Shown here: positions 43,638 through 52,508 of the stretch, piece by piece
Layout of the letters: each line of letters opens with the position of its first letter
Numbering within the stretch: position 1 is the first letter of the stretch
Assembly (NCBI GenBank): GCA_965200355.1
Contig: OZ241351.1
Span: 3,720,001-3,784,000, forward strand
Source of the DNA: Bin18 sp965200355
GTDB lineage: Bacteria > Desulfobacterota > Binatia > Bin18
Direction: 5' to 3'
Length of the DNA stretch: 64,000 nucleotides
The notes under the pieces: model-generated
Told to the model about the DNA's origin: nothing
Database searches by the model: none
The model's input: the letters and a program-made list of their open reading frames with translations, nothing else
Program-made: the position numbers and the translations under genes

Positions 43638-44389
43638 GCTGCTGGCTCCGGTGGCTCTGGCTCCGGTGGCTCTGGCTCCGCGGCCTGTTGTTCGGCCTGA
43701 CGCTCACGCGCGGCGCGCCGCCGGATTGTCCGCAGGCGGCGTTGCAATTGTCGGATATTGTCTCGAATCTGGGCCGGGTCATCGCTGTTCGCCTCAACCG
43801 CGGCCTGGTCCGCGGCCGGCTGCCGGGCCTGTTTTTTGACGGGCGCTTTCTTGGGGGCCAGCCGGGGCAGACTCTTGGCTTTGTTGCTGCTGAGCAGGGC
43901 CAGGGGCAAGGCCACCTCTCCCCCGCCATTCCCCAGGGTGAGGGTCGCCTCGGCCGCGGTCAGCCGGGTGAGGCGATACAGGTCGCCGACCGACTCTCCC
44001 TTCTGTACCCGCGTGACCTGATTCCCCTGTGAGGAGTCGGCCAGAAATGCCTCTTCCCGGCCTGGGGTCAGCAAGACGCCGACCAGGGTGAGATGCGAGG
44101 GCGGAGGCGGCGGCTCGGCGGCAACGGTTTGCTGGGCCACGGCCGGCCGCTTGCGGTCCGGCGAAAAAAGGTCCTTGTTGGTAATCTGCCGGGCCAAGCG
44201 CTGGCCAGTCTGGATGGAGCGCACCGGCAGGGCCGTAGCGGAGCGGTCATTTTTCTGGGCGCGCGCCGGCTCCGGCTGCACACCCGGCAGGGCCCGGCTC
44301 CAGGTATTGACCGTCTGCCAGACAATACCGAGGGCGATAACCGCCAGGATAGTATGAAAAAATCGCCGAATGCGCATATCCGCGCTCAC
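43634..44389 (-). CDS. gspC: Type II secretion system protein GspC
   Basis: A 251-residue inner-membrane protein. A transmembrane segment (FFHTILAVIALGIVWQTV) is followed by a linker and the homology region (NKDLFSPDRKRP, SHLTLVGVLLTPGREEAFLA, VTRVQKGESVGDLYRLTRL), which in GspC contacts the secretin N0 domain. There is no PDZ domain; instead a Lys/Pro-rich linker and a repetitive acidic tail (EPEPPEPEPPEP). The short type without PDZ occurs in several lineages. Order after L and M and before D supports the identity. Confidence 0.85.
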   Translation of the reverse strand: MSADMRIRRFFHTILAVIALGIVWQTVNTWSRALPGVQPEPARAQKNDRSATALPVRSIQTGQRLARQITNKDLFSPDRKRPAVAQQTVAAEPPPPPSHLTLVGVLLTPGREEAFLADSSQGNQVTRVQKGESVGDLYRLTRLTAAEATLTLGNGGGEVALPLALLSSNKAKSLPRLAPKKAPVKKQARQPAADQAAVEANSDDPAQIRDNIRQLQRRLRTIRRRAARERQAEQQAAEPEPPEPEPPEPAA

Positions 44390-45045
44390 TCTCCCTTGGC
44401 TATGGGTTCTTTCTTGGCGACTTGCAGGCCGGCTCCCCCCTGCGCGCTCGCCTGCATAATGCCTTCCACCTCAAGCGTAATGGTGAGAGGCGGGCGGGCG
44501 ACCTGACGCCGGCGGCGTCGGCGGCGATTGGAGGTCCCGACATCCAAACGGGAGACCGACAGCAGCCAGTCCTCATATTCTACCCGAGCAAGAAAATCTG
44601 CAACCGCCGGCGTGTCCCCCCGAAACGTCATCTGCACCCTAGTCTTGCGTAGCGACCCGAGCGACCGCTCTCTCAGGACGCGGGTCGTGGCCAGGGTCAG
44701 CCCGCTGCGGTCGGCAAAGGTTTGCACCCGTTCCTGTAGCTGGGCCGCGGCCAGGGTCGGGGTTTCACCGGGGACGAGTTTGTCATAGACCGCGGCAAAC
44801 TGTTTCTCCAGAACGCGCATCCGCCGTTGGACTTCGGCGGCGCGGTCCCGTTGCCGCTGCATTTTTGCCAGCCGCTGCACGTCGCGTTGAATGGTCTCTT
44901 CAAGCTGGGTGGTATAGGCCAGATAGGGGGCAATCAGGCCATAGCGCAGGCCAACCAGAATCAGCGCGCCGCAGGCCAGACCGGCCAGGACCCGCTCTCG
45001 GGCAGAGAGGCGCTGCCAGGCTTTCCGCAGGGTGTCTAGCCGCAT
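44386..45045 (-). CDS. gspM: Type II secretion system protein GspM-like
   Basis: A 219-residue protein with one N-terminal membrane helix (VLAGLACGALILVGLRYGL), a coiled coil (RDVQRLAKMQRQRDRAAEVQRRM) and a ferredoxin-like periplasmic domain (LRKTRVQMTFRGDTPAVADFLARVEYEDWLLSVSRLDV), the PilO/GspM fold. It supports GspL and the assembly platform. It overlaps GspL by 10 bp and GspC by 4 bp. PilO-like and GspM proteins are hard to tell apart; position in the operon decides. Confidence 0.8.
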   Translation of the reverse strand: MRLDTLRKAWQRLSARERVLAGLACGALILVGLRYGLIAPYLAYTTQLEETIQRDVQRLAKMQRQRDRAAEVQRRMRVLEKQFAAVYDKLVPGETPTLAAAQLQERVQTFADRSGLTLATTRVLRERSLGSLRKTRVQMTFRGDTPAVADFLARVEYEDWLLSVSRLDVGTSNRRRRRRRQVARPPLTITLEVEGIMQASAQGGAGLQVAKKEPIAKGE

Positions 45046-46448
45046 GGGTTCACCCGCGCGCCCAGGGTAAAGGTTTCGCCCCGGCTGGTAGTCTGAAAAG
45101 GCGCTTTGGGCGCAACGTCTTGCAGGCAGGGCGAGGCTTCCAGGGTCCCCACCAGGTCTGAGGCCGAGCCGCTCTTGGCCACACCCCCCAGTTCGACCTG
45201 GCCATTCTTGAATTGGAGAGTCGTCAGATAGACCTCTTGGGGAATGCGCTCAGACATATCGGTGAGGAGCGGGGTTAATCTGAGGCGGGTCTCAGCCCGC
45301 AGGGTTTGGAGTTGGGCCTGGAGACGGTAGACCGCCTCTTCATCATCCTGGACCTGACGCACGGCTGGAGCCAGGGCGTGAATCTGGTCCTGGACGTAAC
45401 TGAGCGCGCGGCGGTCCTGAATCACCACCGACGCGGCCCAGACCAGGCTCAGCACCACCAGACAGCCGGCAAACACCAGGGTCAGAGCAGACAGCAGCTT
45501 TTCTCGGTGCGCCCGGCTTGCCGCCGGCAGGACATTGACCTGCTCGCCCTCGCCTACGGCCTGGAGGGCCGCCCCAATGGCGGAGCAGGTCACAACGGCC
45601 AACGCCTCGTCCGAGGCAACAACCGGAAACTGCTCTTGGGCGGCATGCGCCAAGTCTCGTTCCGGCTCCACGCTCACGGGCAGCGTCCCGGGCTCGGCCC
45701 AGATAAAAACCGGGACGGTGTCCGGCACCCTGCCAGGGAAATTCCGGGCAATACTGCGGACGAGCGTATTGGTCCAGGTGTCGGCCTCGGCAACGCGGGC
45801 AATCGGGACGGTGTGGCTGGCCACTAACTGCCGCTCGTGCAGGAAGTTCAGTTCGAGATGCCCGTCTTCCTGGGCGGCCAGGACCCACTGCTGCTCGGCC
45901 GGACAACAGGCGAGCAGGGTGGTGGCCTGGGCGGCACTGCTCAGGGTGACACTCTGTGGACGCAGCTTCTGGTCAATCAGGAGGTTGACCAGGGGGTCAA
46001 CGCTTTGGCGGGGCACACAAAAAATAACGAGACCGAGCCGCCGCTCTTCCCCACCCGTTTCCGTCGTGACGTAATCATAATAGATGTCTTCCTCACGCAA
46101 GGGCAGCAGGCGCTCAACCTCATAGCGGACGACCTGCTCCAGCGAGCCCCGCGCGGCTTCCGGCACGACGAGTCGGCTCACACTCGCCTCTTTCCGGGGC
46201 AGGCACAGCACCGTCTGGTCGGGCAGGGTTTCGATGTCTGCCAGAAAGTCTGCCAAGGCGCGCCGGATAGCGGGCAGATGGTCCTCGGTAATGTCCGGCA
46301 AGGGGACGGTGCGCGCTGTTTTCAGCCCAACCTGAAAGAAGCGCTTGGTACTGTGCACAAAGCTCACCGCGTGCGGCCCAACGGCGATGCCGAGGCCGTC
46401 ACAATAGTCCACCGTGGCGAGGCGCTGTACGCTCGGCGGGAGATTCAT
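45036..46448 (-). CDS. gspL: Type II secretion system protein GspL (PilM-PilN fusion type)
   Basis: A 470-residue protein. The N-terminal cytoplasmic half is actin-like (VGPHAVSFVHSTKRFFQVGL, VLCLPRKEASVSRLVVP, RYEVERLLPLREEDIYYDY), a membrane helix is at about 315-338 (LTLVFAGCLVVLSLVWAASVV), and the periplasmic half is PilN/GspL-like (SERIPQEVYLTTLQFKNGQVELGGVAKSG). GspL normally links the GspE ATPase to the membrane platform. A GGAGGGA site precedes the ATG. The ATPase partner is not encoded nearby. Confidence 0.85.
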   Translation of the reverse strand: MNLPPSVQRLATVDYCDGLGIAVGPHAVSFVHSTKRFFQVGLKTARTVPLPDITEDHLPAIRRALADFLADIETLPDQTVLCLPRKEASVSRLVVPEAARGSLEQVVRYEVERLLPLREEDIYYDYVTTETGGEERRLGLVIFCVPRQSVDPLVNLLIDQKLRPQSVTLSSAAQATTLLACCPAEQQWVLAAQEDGHLELNFLHERQLVASHTVPIARVAEADTWTNTLVRSIARNFPGRVPDTVPVFIWAEPGTLPVSVEPERDLAHAAQEQFPVVASDEALAVVTCSAIGAALQAVGEGEQVNVLPAASRAHREKLLSALTLVFAGCLVVLSLVWAASVVIQDRRALSYVQDQIHALAPAVRQVQDDEEAVYRLQAQLQTLRAETRLRLTPLLTDMSERIPQEVYLTTLQFKNGQVELGGVAKSGSASDLVGTLEASPCLQDVAPKAPFQTTSRGETFTLGARVNPCG

Positions 46449-46472
46449 CCCTCCCTCCTCTCGGTACGCCGT

Positions 46473-46898
46473 TTATTCGGAACTGAGAATATCGGCATCC
46501 ACATTCGCGCCCCCGCTCGTGCCGTCCGCACCGTAGGAGAGCACCTCGAAGGCTTTTCCGGTGCGGCGATACACATAATCACGGTCCCACGGGTCCTTGG
46601 GCACCTGCTTTCTGAGATAGGGACCATCCCAGCGGTCCACGCCGGACGGGGCTTGGCGTAATACCGTCAACCCTTCCTCTTCGGTCGGATAGCGGCCAAC
46701 GTCCAGTTTGAACATCTCCAGCGCGCTGGCAAGATTCTCGATCTGCATCCGCGCGGCCTGCGGCTTGGCCTTTTCGGCCCGGCCCATGACATTTGGTCCG
46801 ACCAGGGCGACCAGCAAACCGATAATGACCATCACGACCAGTAGCTCAATGAGCGTAAAACCGGCCTGGTCGGACCCTGTTTTTTTCTGGTGTTGCAT
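46473..46898 (-). CDS. gspG: Type II secretion major pseudopilin GspG
   Basis: A 141-residue prepilin. The short leader ends at Gly before FTLIELLVVMVIIGLLVALV, so prepilin peptidase cleavage at G-F and N-methylation are expected. Glu at mature position 5 is present. Downstream sequence ENLASALEMFKLDVGRYPTEEEGL and WGxPY-like WDGPYLRKQVPKDPWDRDY with YGADGTSGG near the end is typical GspG, including calcium-site residues. It is the only pseudopilin in the operon; minor pseudopilins H-K must be elsewhere. Confidence 0.95.
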   Translation of the reverse strand: MQHQKKTGSDQAGFTLIELLVVMVIIGLLVALVGPNVMGRAEKAKPQAARMQIENLASALEMFKLDVGRYPTEEEGLTVLRQAPSGVDRWDGPYLRKQVPKDPWDRDYVYRRTGKAFEVLSYGADGTSGGANVDADILSSE

Positions 46899-46933
46899 CT
46901 GCCACTTCCTTTCTGCCCGTTTTTTCTCCCTGT

Positions 46934-48169
46934 TTAGAGGGGCATGTCGTTTATACTGAAGATCCCAATCAACATAGCAATCACCACAAAGCCGATAATC
47001 AGCCCCATCATCAACAACAGGACGGGTTCGACCAGCGAGGTCAGCCGCTTGATCTGCCGTTGCGTCTCGTGCTCAAAGTAATCGGCCACCTGTTTCAGCA
47101 TATCATCCAGCCGGCCGGTTTCCTCGCCCACCCCGATCATTTGCAGGGCCAGCGGCGGAAATGCGCCGGTTCGTCCGAGCGGGGCGGCCAGCCCCTGCCC
47201 TTCCCGAACACCGGCCCGGACTTCCCTGATGGCCTGGCGGATCACGCTGTTCTCAACAACGGCCTCCACAATTTCCAGCCCCTGGAGCAGCGGCACGCCA
47301 CTGCTGAGCAGGGTGCTTAAGGTGCGGGAAAAACGGCCCACTTCGCGCTTTTGGAGCAGGGGACCGAAGAGGGCCAGCCGCAGGCAGAAGCCGTCCCAGG
47401 CCAGGCGGCCCTGGGGGGTGGCCACATAGCGCTGCCAGCCAAACACGCCGCCGACCCCGGCCAGGAGGAACCCCCACCAGTAAGAACGCAACACCTCGCT
47501 GGTCGTCAGCATGAACCGGGTTGACGCCGGGAGAGCTTGGCCGCTGTCGGCAAACAAGCCGGCAAAGCGCGGCAGAATAAAGATGAACATAAAGACAATC
47601 GCCCCAGCGCCAAACAGGACGAGCAGGACGGGATAGGTCAGCGCCGACTTCACCTCCTCCTGGACCTCCTGGGCGCGCTCAAGATATTCCGTCAGGCGTT
47701 GCAGCGCGGTCTCCAGAAAGCCACCAACTTCTCCGGCCCGGACCATATTCAGATATAAGGGCGGAAAGATGGCGGGATACTGGGCGAGGGCATCGGCCAG
47801 CGATTTGCCCTGCTGCACGGTCTTCAGCACATCGGCCACCACCCGGCTGAGGGACGGTTTTGAGGCCAGCACGACCAGGGCCGACAGCGCCCGGTCCAAG
47901 GGCAGCCCCGCCGCCAGCATGGTGGCCAGCTCACGGGTCAGGAGCAGCACGTCACGCTGCGCGATACGGTCGCGCCAGGGCAGGGCCGGCAGAGACCACT
48001 GCCAAGTGCGGGCGGGTTTTGCTTCCCGGCCGCGCGGGAGCGCGACATTGAGGGGGATATAGCCCTGGGTATGGAGCCAGGCCACGACCGCACGTTCCTC
48101 TTCGGCTTCTCTGACGCCTTCGATCAGCTGTCCTTGCGGTGTGGTTGCCTGGTATTGGAACTGCGGCAT
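46934..48169 (-). CDS. gspF: Type II secretion inner-membrane platform protein GspF
   Basis: A 411-residue protein with two cytoplasmic four-helix domains and three membrane helices. It starts MPQFQYQATTPQGQLIEGV, contains LLTRELATMLAAGLPLDRAL and the repeat FSRTLSTLLSSGVPLLQGLEIV, and ends with PVLLLMMGLIIGFVVIAML. GspF is the centre of the assembly platform. It is the first gene of the operon in this window. No ATPase gene precedes it; the next gene upstream is an oxidoreductase 43 bp away on the same strand. Confidence 0.93.
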   Translation of the reverse strand: MPQFQYQATTPQGQLIEGVREAEEERAVVAWLHTQGYIPLNVALPRGREAKPARTWQWSLPALPWRDRIAQRDVLLLTRELATMLAAGLPLDRALSALVVLASKPSLSRVVADVLKTVQQGKSLADALAQYPAIFPPLYLNMVRAGEVGGFLETALQRLTEYLERAQEVQEEVKSALTYPVLLVLFGAGAIVFMFIFILPRFAGLFADSGQALPASTRFMLTTSEVLRSYWWGFLLAGVGGVFGWQRYVATPQGRLAWDGFCLRLALFGPLLQKREVGRFSRTLSTLLSSGVPLLQGLEIVEAVVENSVIRQAIREVRAGVREGQGLAAPLGRTGAFPPLALQMIGVGEETGRLDDMLKQVADYFEHETQRQIKRLTSLVEPVLLLMMGLIIGFVVIAMLIGIFSINDMPL

Positions 48170-48211
48170 GATGCGCTTTGAGGGTCAGTTGGGTTTGCTG
48201 AGCCGGCGGGA

Positions 48212-49409
48212 TTAGCGATAGCGTGGCAGAATATGGGTGCCAAAGAGTTCGAGTTGTTTTCTCAGCTCGGCCCGGGGGAGCAGTCCCTGGTCAAACAGCC
48301 AGGCAAACCATTCCGGGTTGGCGGCATCGGCCAAGTATCTGTATGCCGCGCACCACGTCGTCCACCGGCCCGGCATACAGATACTTGGCCCGTATCAGAC
48401 GCTCAACCGTCCATTCCTGGGAAGGTAGACGCTGCTCCCCGCTCGGGTGTTCGAGTTCATCATCAGGAAAGCGAAATGCCTCCCAGAAACCAAAATAGCC
48501 CCAGAAGCGTTTATATCCTACCCCCACCATGCCCTCTTCCGCCAGACGGACGGCCTGGGGCACGGTATCGGCAAAATATATTTGGCGCAGGACCCCGATG
48601 TTCGCCCCCAACGGCAACCAGCGTCCAGCCCGGCCGGCCTCTTCGGCGTAGATTTGGGCGAGCTGGCGGAGCTGTTCGTGCCGCGACAGGAGAATCATGG
48701 GAATGACCCCCTCTCTGGCGCACCAGCGGATGGTGGACTCGCTGACCGAGAACGCCTGAAACAGCGGGGGATGGGGTTTTTGGTAGGACTTGGGCACGAC
48801 GGTGAGGCGGTGGACATTGCCCTGACTGTCCAGATCTCCGGGCGTGCCGGTCTCATACGGGTAGGGGTATTCATAGAATTCCCCCTGAAAGCGAAACGGC
48901 TCGTCCGACCAGGCCAGCTTGAGAATATGGTAGACCTCTTCAAAGGCCCGCCGATTGGTCTCATCCAGGCTGGATTGGTCGCTCGTCGTCGCGGAAATAT
49001 GGACCTTCTGCGCCATCTGGTTCAGCCAGCGCTGCTGGTAGCCGCGGGCAAAGCCGACAAAAGAACGCCCCTGGGTCAGTTGGTCCAGCCAAGCCGTTGT
49101 CACCGCCAGGCGCAGCGGGTCCCAACCGGGCAGGACATAGCCGATGGGGCCGACCTGTATCCGTTTGGTCTGCATGGCCACATATAAGAGAAACTCGGGC
49201 GGCGCACCCATCTCGAAGCCTTCGCTGTGCAGATGGTGCTCCGGGAAGGCCACCGCGTCAAAACCCAGCTCTTCGGCAAATTGGGCCAGATCGACGACCT
49301 CCTGAAACATGGCCTGCCAGCGCTCGGTATGAGCGGCAATCGGGCGTAGGGCCTGACGCTCCTCCAGCGTGGCCGGAATTGAGGGCAGTAAAAACAGCAT
49401 GAACTTCAT
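48212..49409 (-). pseudogene. LLM-class flavin-dependent oxidoreductase, frameshifted near the C-terminus
   Basis: The luciferase-like TIM-barrel protein begins at ATG 49409 (MKFMLFLLPSIPATLEERQ) and shows LGFDAVAFPEHHLHSEG, LDQLTQGRSFVGFARGYQQRW and the late FFGYFGFW-type region (GYKRFWGYFGFWEAFRFP). The frame changes inside VVRGIQIL: the encoded product ends early at 48291, but the neighbouring frame continues ADAANPEWFAWLFDQGLLP to TAA at 48212-48214. The intact product would be about 398 residues. The span of 1198 bp is one over a multiple of three. The break lies in the right arm of a perfect inverted repeat (48329-48390). The substrate is unknown. Confidence 0.85.
48329..48390. repeat. 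20-bp perfect inverted repeat at the frameshift of the oxidoreductase gene
   Basis: GGCCAAGTATCTGTATGCCG (48329-48348) and its exact reverse complement (48371-48390) flank a 22-nt spacer. One arm encodes the expected AKYLYAG, while the other replaces the expected codons between VVRG and ADAAN and adds one base. This is what copying one arm onto the other would produce. Confidence 0.9.
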
Positions 49410-49518
49410 AGGGCATCCATCCGGGCCGCAGACGCTACGCCAGCCCACCGGCGATTGTATACGACTTCCGTCAGATGTGCATCCGCCGGGTAGTGTGATG
49501 ACTCCGGCAAGCGCGCCC

Positions 49519-50484
49519 TTACGCCCGGTCCGGCACGTCGGTGCCCAGCTCTTCCAGCACCGCGGCACACAGCAGCGGGAAAAGAATTTCGTGGTGGCCC
49601 GTCAACTGAAAGCCGCGCCCACCCTGTTGGGTGGGGCGGTGAACGACGTTGACCGTTGGGCGATAGTGCCGGATGAAATCAAGGTCAACCGTGGTCAGTG
49701 TCCGCACCGGCTGGCCGAGATTCCTCGCCAGCGAGAGCGCTTTCAGAAACACTTCGGGAATGATGACCGCAGAGCCCAGATTGATGAACACCCCGCCCTC
49801 CAACTGGGCGACGACGGAAGTCAGCAGGTGGAAGTCGCGCAGGCTGCCTTCGCCGATAGCCCGACCGTCAACGCTGGGGTGCATATGAATAATATCCGTC
49901 CCGACCGCGACATGGACGCAGGCCGGCACCTCCAGCCGGGCACACGCGGCCAGCACACTCAATGAGGCATAGGGCAAGCGTTCCGCGAGGATACGGTCTC
50001 CCACGGCTCGACCAATCCCGACCCCCGGCCGTATCACTCCGGTCTGCATGGCGGTGTTCAGAAATTCCCCGGTTTCCTGCGCCATGCCGAACCGGCCCGT
50101 ATCCAGACTGGCGGCCACATCCTCGGAGGTTGCTCCCTGATAGGCCAGTTCAAAGTCGTGGATAATGCCGGCCCCGTTGAGCGCAACCGCGGCAATAATA
50201 CCGCGCTCCAGGAGGTCGATAATCAGCGGAGACAGGCCGACCTTGAGCGGGTGGGCCCCCATGCCGAGGACAACCGGCCGGCCGGACCGAACCGCGGCTG
50301 CAATGCGGCCGGCGACCTCGGCCAGGTCGGGAGCGGCCAGAATACGCGGGAGAGAGCGCAGGAACGCTCTCAGGCTGCCACCGACCTGCCACGGTGTCCC
50401 CAAGCCTTGCGCGGCAACCTTACTGCTGCGCTGACGGAGCGGATAGGTCGTGGCCTGCCTCGGATCGATAGGGGGGAATTTCAT
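49519..50484 (-). CDS. Conserved protein of unknown function, coupled to gmhA
   Basis: A 321-residue cytoplasmic protein without membrane segments. It has a Rossmann-like appearance with conserved GAHPLKVGLSPLIIDLLERG, LNGAGIIHDFELAYQG, VAVGTDIIHMHPSVDG and an end segment HHEILFPLLCAAVLEEL. I do not recognise a family with a known reaction; the Gly/His-rich loops suggest an enzyme using a nucleotide or sugar phosphate. It overlaps the stop of gmhA by 4 bp (ATGA) and so is very likely cotranslated with it, which suggests a role in heptose or another sugar-phosphate pathway. Deoxyhypusine synthase-like folds are a possible distant match. Confidence 0.7.
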   Translation of the reverse strand: MKFPPIDPRQATTYPLRQRSSKVAAQGLGTPWQVGGSLRAFLRSLPRILAAPDLAEVAGRIAAAVRSGRPVVLGMGAHPLKVGLSPLIIDLLERGIIAAVALNGAGIIHDFELAYQGATSEDVAASLDTGRFGMAQETGEFLNTAMQTGVIRPGVGIGRAVGDRILAERLPYASLSVLAACARLEVPACVHVAVGTDIIHMHPSVDGRAIGEGSLRDFHLLTSVVAQLEGGVFINLGSAVIIPEVFLKALSLARNLGQPVRTLTTVDLDFIRHYRPTVNVVHRPTQQGGRGFQLTGHHEILFPLLCAAVLEELGTDVPDRA

Positions 50485-51077
50485 GATATTTTTGATTCTC
50501 CGGCGGCCCCGTAGAGGTTGCGATCAACCATTTCGCAGATCACATGGCCGATGAGAATATGCGTTTCCTGAATCCGCGGCGTCACGGTGGTGGCCGAGAC
50601 ACACAAACAATGATCGACCAGGGCGGCCAGCGCCCCGCCGCTTCCGCCCGTCAGTCCAATGGTCGGTATCCCGAGAGCGCGACAGCGCTCAAGGCCGCGC
50701 AGTACGTTTGCCGAGTTGCCGCTTGTCGAGAGGGCGATGGCGACATCATTGTCTTTGCCAAGCGCCTGGATTTGCTTAGCAAAAATATCGGCGGGACCGT
50801 AGTCGTTCGCAATCGAAGTCAAAGCGGAAGAGTCGGTTGTCAGGGCAATCGCCGGCAGCGGCGGACGCTCAATCAGATAGCGATTCACGAACTCGGCGGC
50901 CAAATGCTGCGCATCGGCAGCGCTGCCACCATTCCCGAACAGGAGGATTTTTCCACCCGCGCGCAGCGTCCGTATGACGGTGTTGGTTGCCGCGATCAAG
51001 GCACTGCTGTGCGTCCGCAGGAAGTCGGCTTTGGCCGCAATACTGGCCTGAAAAATCTGTGAGATTTCTTCCTTCAT
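50481..51077 (-). CDS. gmhA: Phosphoheptose isomerase (SIS domain), GmhA
   Basis: A 198-residue isomerase that converts sedoheptulose 7-phosphate to D-glycero-D-manno-heptose 7-phosphate for the LPS inner core. Family features are LLFGNGGSAADAQHLAAEFV, the phosphate-binding ALSTSGNSANVL and the C-terminal RIQETHILIGHVICEMVD with catalytic Glu and His. It is of usual length for GmhA. DiaA is similar but lacks the catalytic pair. Presence of this gene with lpxA implies LPS with heptose. Confidence 0.92.
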   Translation of the reverse strand: MKEEISQIFQASIAAKADFLRTHSSALIAATNTVIRTLRAGGKILLFGNGGSAADAQHLAAEFVNRYLIERPPLPAIALTTDSSALTSIANDYGPADIFAKQIQALGKDNDVAIALSTSGNSANVLRGLERCRALGIPTIGLTGGSGGALAALVDHCLCVSATTVTPRIQETHILIGHVICEMVDRNLYGAAGESKIS

Positions 51078-51151
51078 GGGTGAGGCCGCTGATTCTAAGC
51101 AGCCCCAGGGCGGGCGTCAAGCAAGAGACCGCTGCCGAGCGCGCAGGTGGC

Positions 51152-51180
51152 TTGACACGTCCTGCTCAGGTCGGTATTAG
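51152..51180 (+). promoter_or_regulatory. Sigma-70-type promoter of the 5S rRNA-tRNA unit
   Basis: TTGACA (51152-51157) and TATTAG (51175-51180) with exactly 17-nt spacing. The predicted transcription start is about 10 nt before the 5S rRNA. Confidence 0.8.
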
Positions 51181-51196
51181 AGGCAACTAGAAAATT

Positions 51197-51314
51197 TCCC
51201 CGGTCTCAATGGCGGAGGGGCCACACCCGTTCCCATCCCGAACACGGCCGTTAAGCCCTCCAGCGCCGATGGTACTGCAGCGTTATGCTGTGGGAGAGTA
51301 GGACGAGGCCGGGG
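51197..51314 (+). rRNA. rrf: 5S ribosomal RNA, unlinked
   Basis: The sequence contains the conserved GGGGCCACACCCGTTCCCAT, then CCGAACACGGCCGTTAAGCC and GCCGATGGTACTG, the universal 5S core, with complementary ends CCCCGGTCT / GAGGCCGGGG forming helix I. Length of about 118 nt is normal. No 16S or 23S gene is within the 50 kb upstream or 13 kb downstream, so this is a separated 5S gene with its own promoter. Confidence 0.95.
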
Positions 51315-51349
51315 TTTTCTTTTCCCAGAGGGGCAGACGATATTCCTGA

Positions 51350-51421
<72 letters not shown>

Positions 51422-51498
51422 TTTTCATTCCAATGAGCCAACCCACCGCCCGCCACGTTGGCGGGTGGCCTTCCTTCAATTGCATCAGGTGAGCGGTT

Positions 51499-51690
51499 AT
51501 GCGGACAGTCAGATGCCCCCTGTGTCGTCAGGAAACGACTTGGCCGGACAATATCTACCGCCCTTTTTGTTCGGAGCGCTGTCGGACGCTGGACCGTGGG
51601 GCGTGGGCGAGTGAGACCTATCGCCTGCCTGGCGAGCCGACCGACCCGACATCCGCAGAGGACGAGGCGACTGAGCCGCCCAAAATTTAA
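51499..51690 (+). CDS. yacG: YacG-like zinc-finger protein
   Basis: A 63-residue protein with one treble-clef zinc site: CPLCRQ and FCSERCR supply four Cys residues, followed by LDRGAWASETYRLPGE, the family signature. YacG binds the GyrB C-terminus and inhibits DNA gyrase in E. coli. Length and motif order match. An AGGTGA site precedes the ATG. It is 9-18 bp before lpxA and probably co-transcribed. Confidence 0.9.
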   Translation: MRTVRCPLCRQETTWPDNIYRPFCSERCRTLDRGAWASETYRLPGEPTDPTSAEDEATEPPKI

Positions 51691-51708
51691 GACCGCCGCG
51701 TGTCAGGC

Positions 51709-52506
51709 ATGGCGATTCATCCAACAGCCATTATTGCCCCGCAGGCCGACCTTGACCCCAGCGTTGATATTGGTCCCTATGTCGTGATTGACGGCGCGGT
51801 CCGGGTTGGACGCGGAACGCGGATTCTGGCCCATGCTGTCCTGACCGGCTGTACTGAGATTGGCGAGGACAATGAAATCCATATGGGGGCGGTCATTGGC
51901 CACGTTCCGCAAGACGTGTCGTACTCGGGCGCAAAAAGCTTTCTCAGCATCGGGCACCGCAACATCATCCGCGAGCACAGTCAAATTCACCGGGGAACAC
52001 AGCCCGAGAGCGCAACCATTATCGGCAACGACAATTATCTCATGCAGCACGCCCATGTCGCGCATAATTGCCGGCTGGGCAATCACACCATCATTGCCGG
52101 CGGCGCACTCCTGGCCGGTCATGTCGAAGTCGCAGACCGGGCCTTTGTGTCGGGCAACTGTGTCGTGCATCAGTTTGTCAAAATTGGCACCCTGGCCCTG
52201 CTGCGGGGACTGTCCCGGACCAGCCGGGATGTCCCGCCCTTTTGTATTATGGACGGCACCCATACCGTGCGCGGCTTAAATATCGTCGGCCTGCGGCGGG
52301 CCGGTTTCAGTCGGGAGCGGATTGCCGCCCTCAGGCGGGCGTTTGCGTTCCTGTTCCGCCGGCGAGGCAATATGCGCCACAAGGTTGAACGCCTGTCAGC
52401 GGCCGACCCGTCTCACGATGTCCAAGCCTTGCTCGATTTTATCCACAAATCGGAGCGGGGGGTGTGTTTTGGTCCGCGGCGTGGGGGCCGAGATGAGGAG
52501 GAGTGA
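51709..52506 (+). CDS. lpxA: Acyl-ACP--UDP-N-acetylglucosamine O-acyltransferase LpxA
   Basis: A 265-residue left-handed beta-helix acyltransferase, first step of lipid A synthesis. Hexapeptide repeats run from IHPTAIIAPQADLDPSVDIG; the catalytic His region is NYLMQHAHVAHNCRLGNHTI, and GNCVVHQFVKIG follows. The C-terminal helical domain (LNIVGLRRAGFSRERIAAL) is typical for LpxA and differs from LpxD. Both GTG at 51700 and ATG at 51709 are possible starts; the ATG gives the usual MAIHPTA beginning. lpxB and fabZ are not adjacent. Confidence 0.93.
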   Translation: MAIHPTAIIAPQADLDPSVDIGPYVVIDGAVRVGRGTRILAHAVLTGCTEIGEDNEIHMGAVIGHVPQDVSYSGAKSFLSIGHRNIIREHSQIHRGTQPESATIIGNDNYLMQHAHVAHNCRLGNHTIIAGGALLAGHVEVADRAFVSGNCVVHQFVKIGTLALLRGLSRTSRDVPPFCIMDGTHTVRGLNIVGLRRAGFSRERIAALRRAFAFLFRRRGNMRHKVERLSAADPSHDVQALLDFIHKSERGVCFGPRRGGRDEEE

Positions 52507-52508
52507 CA

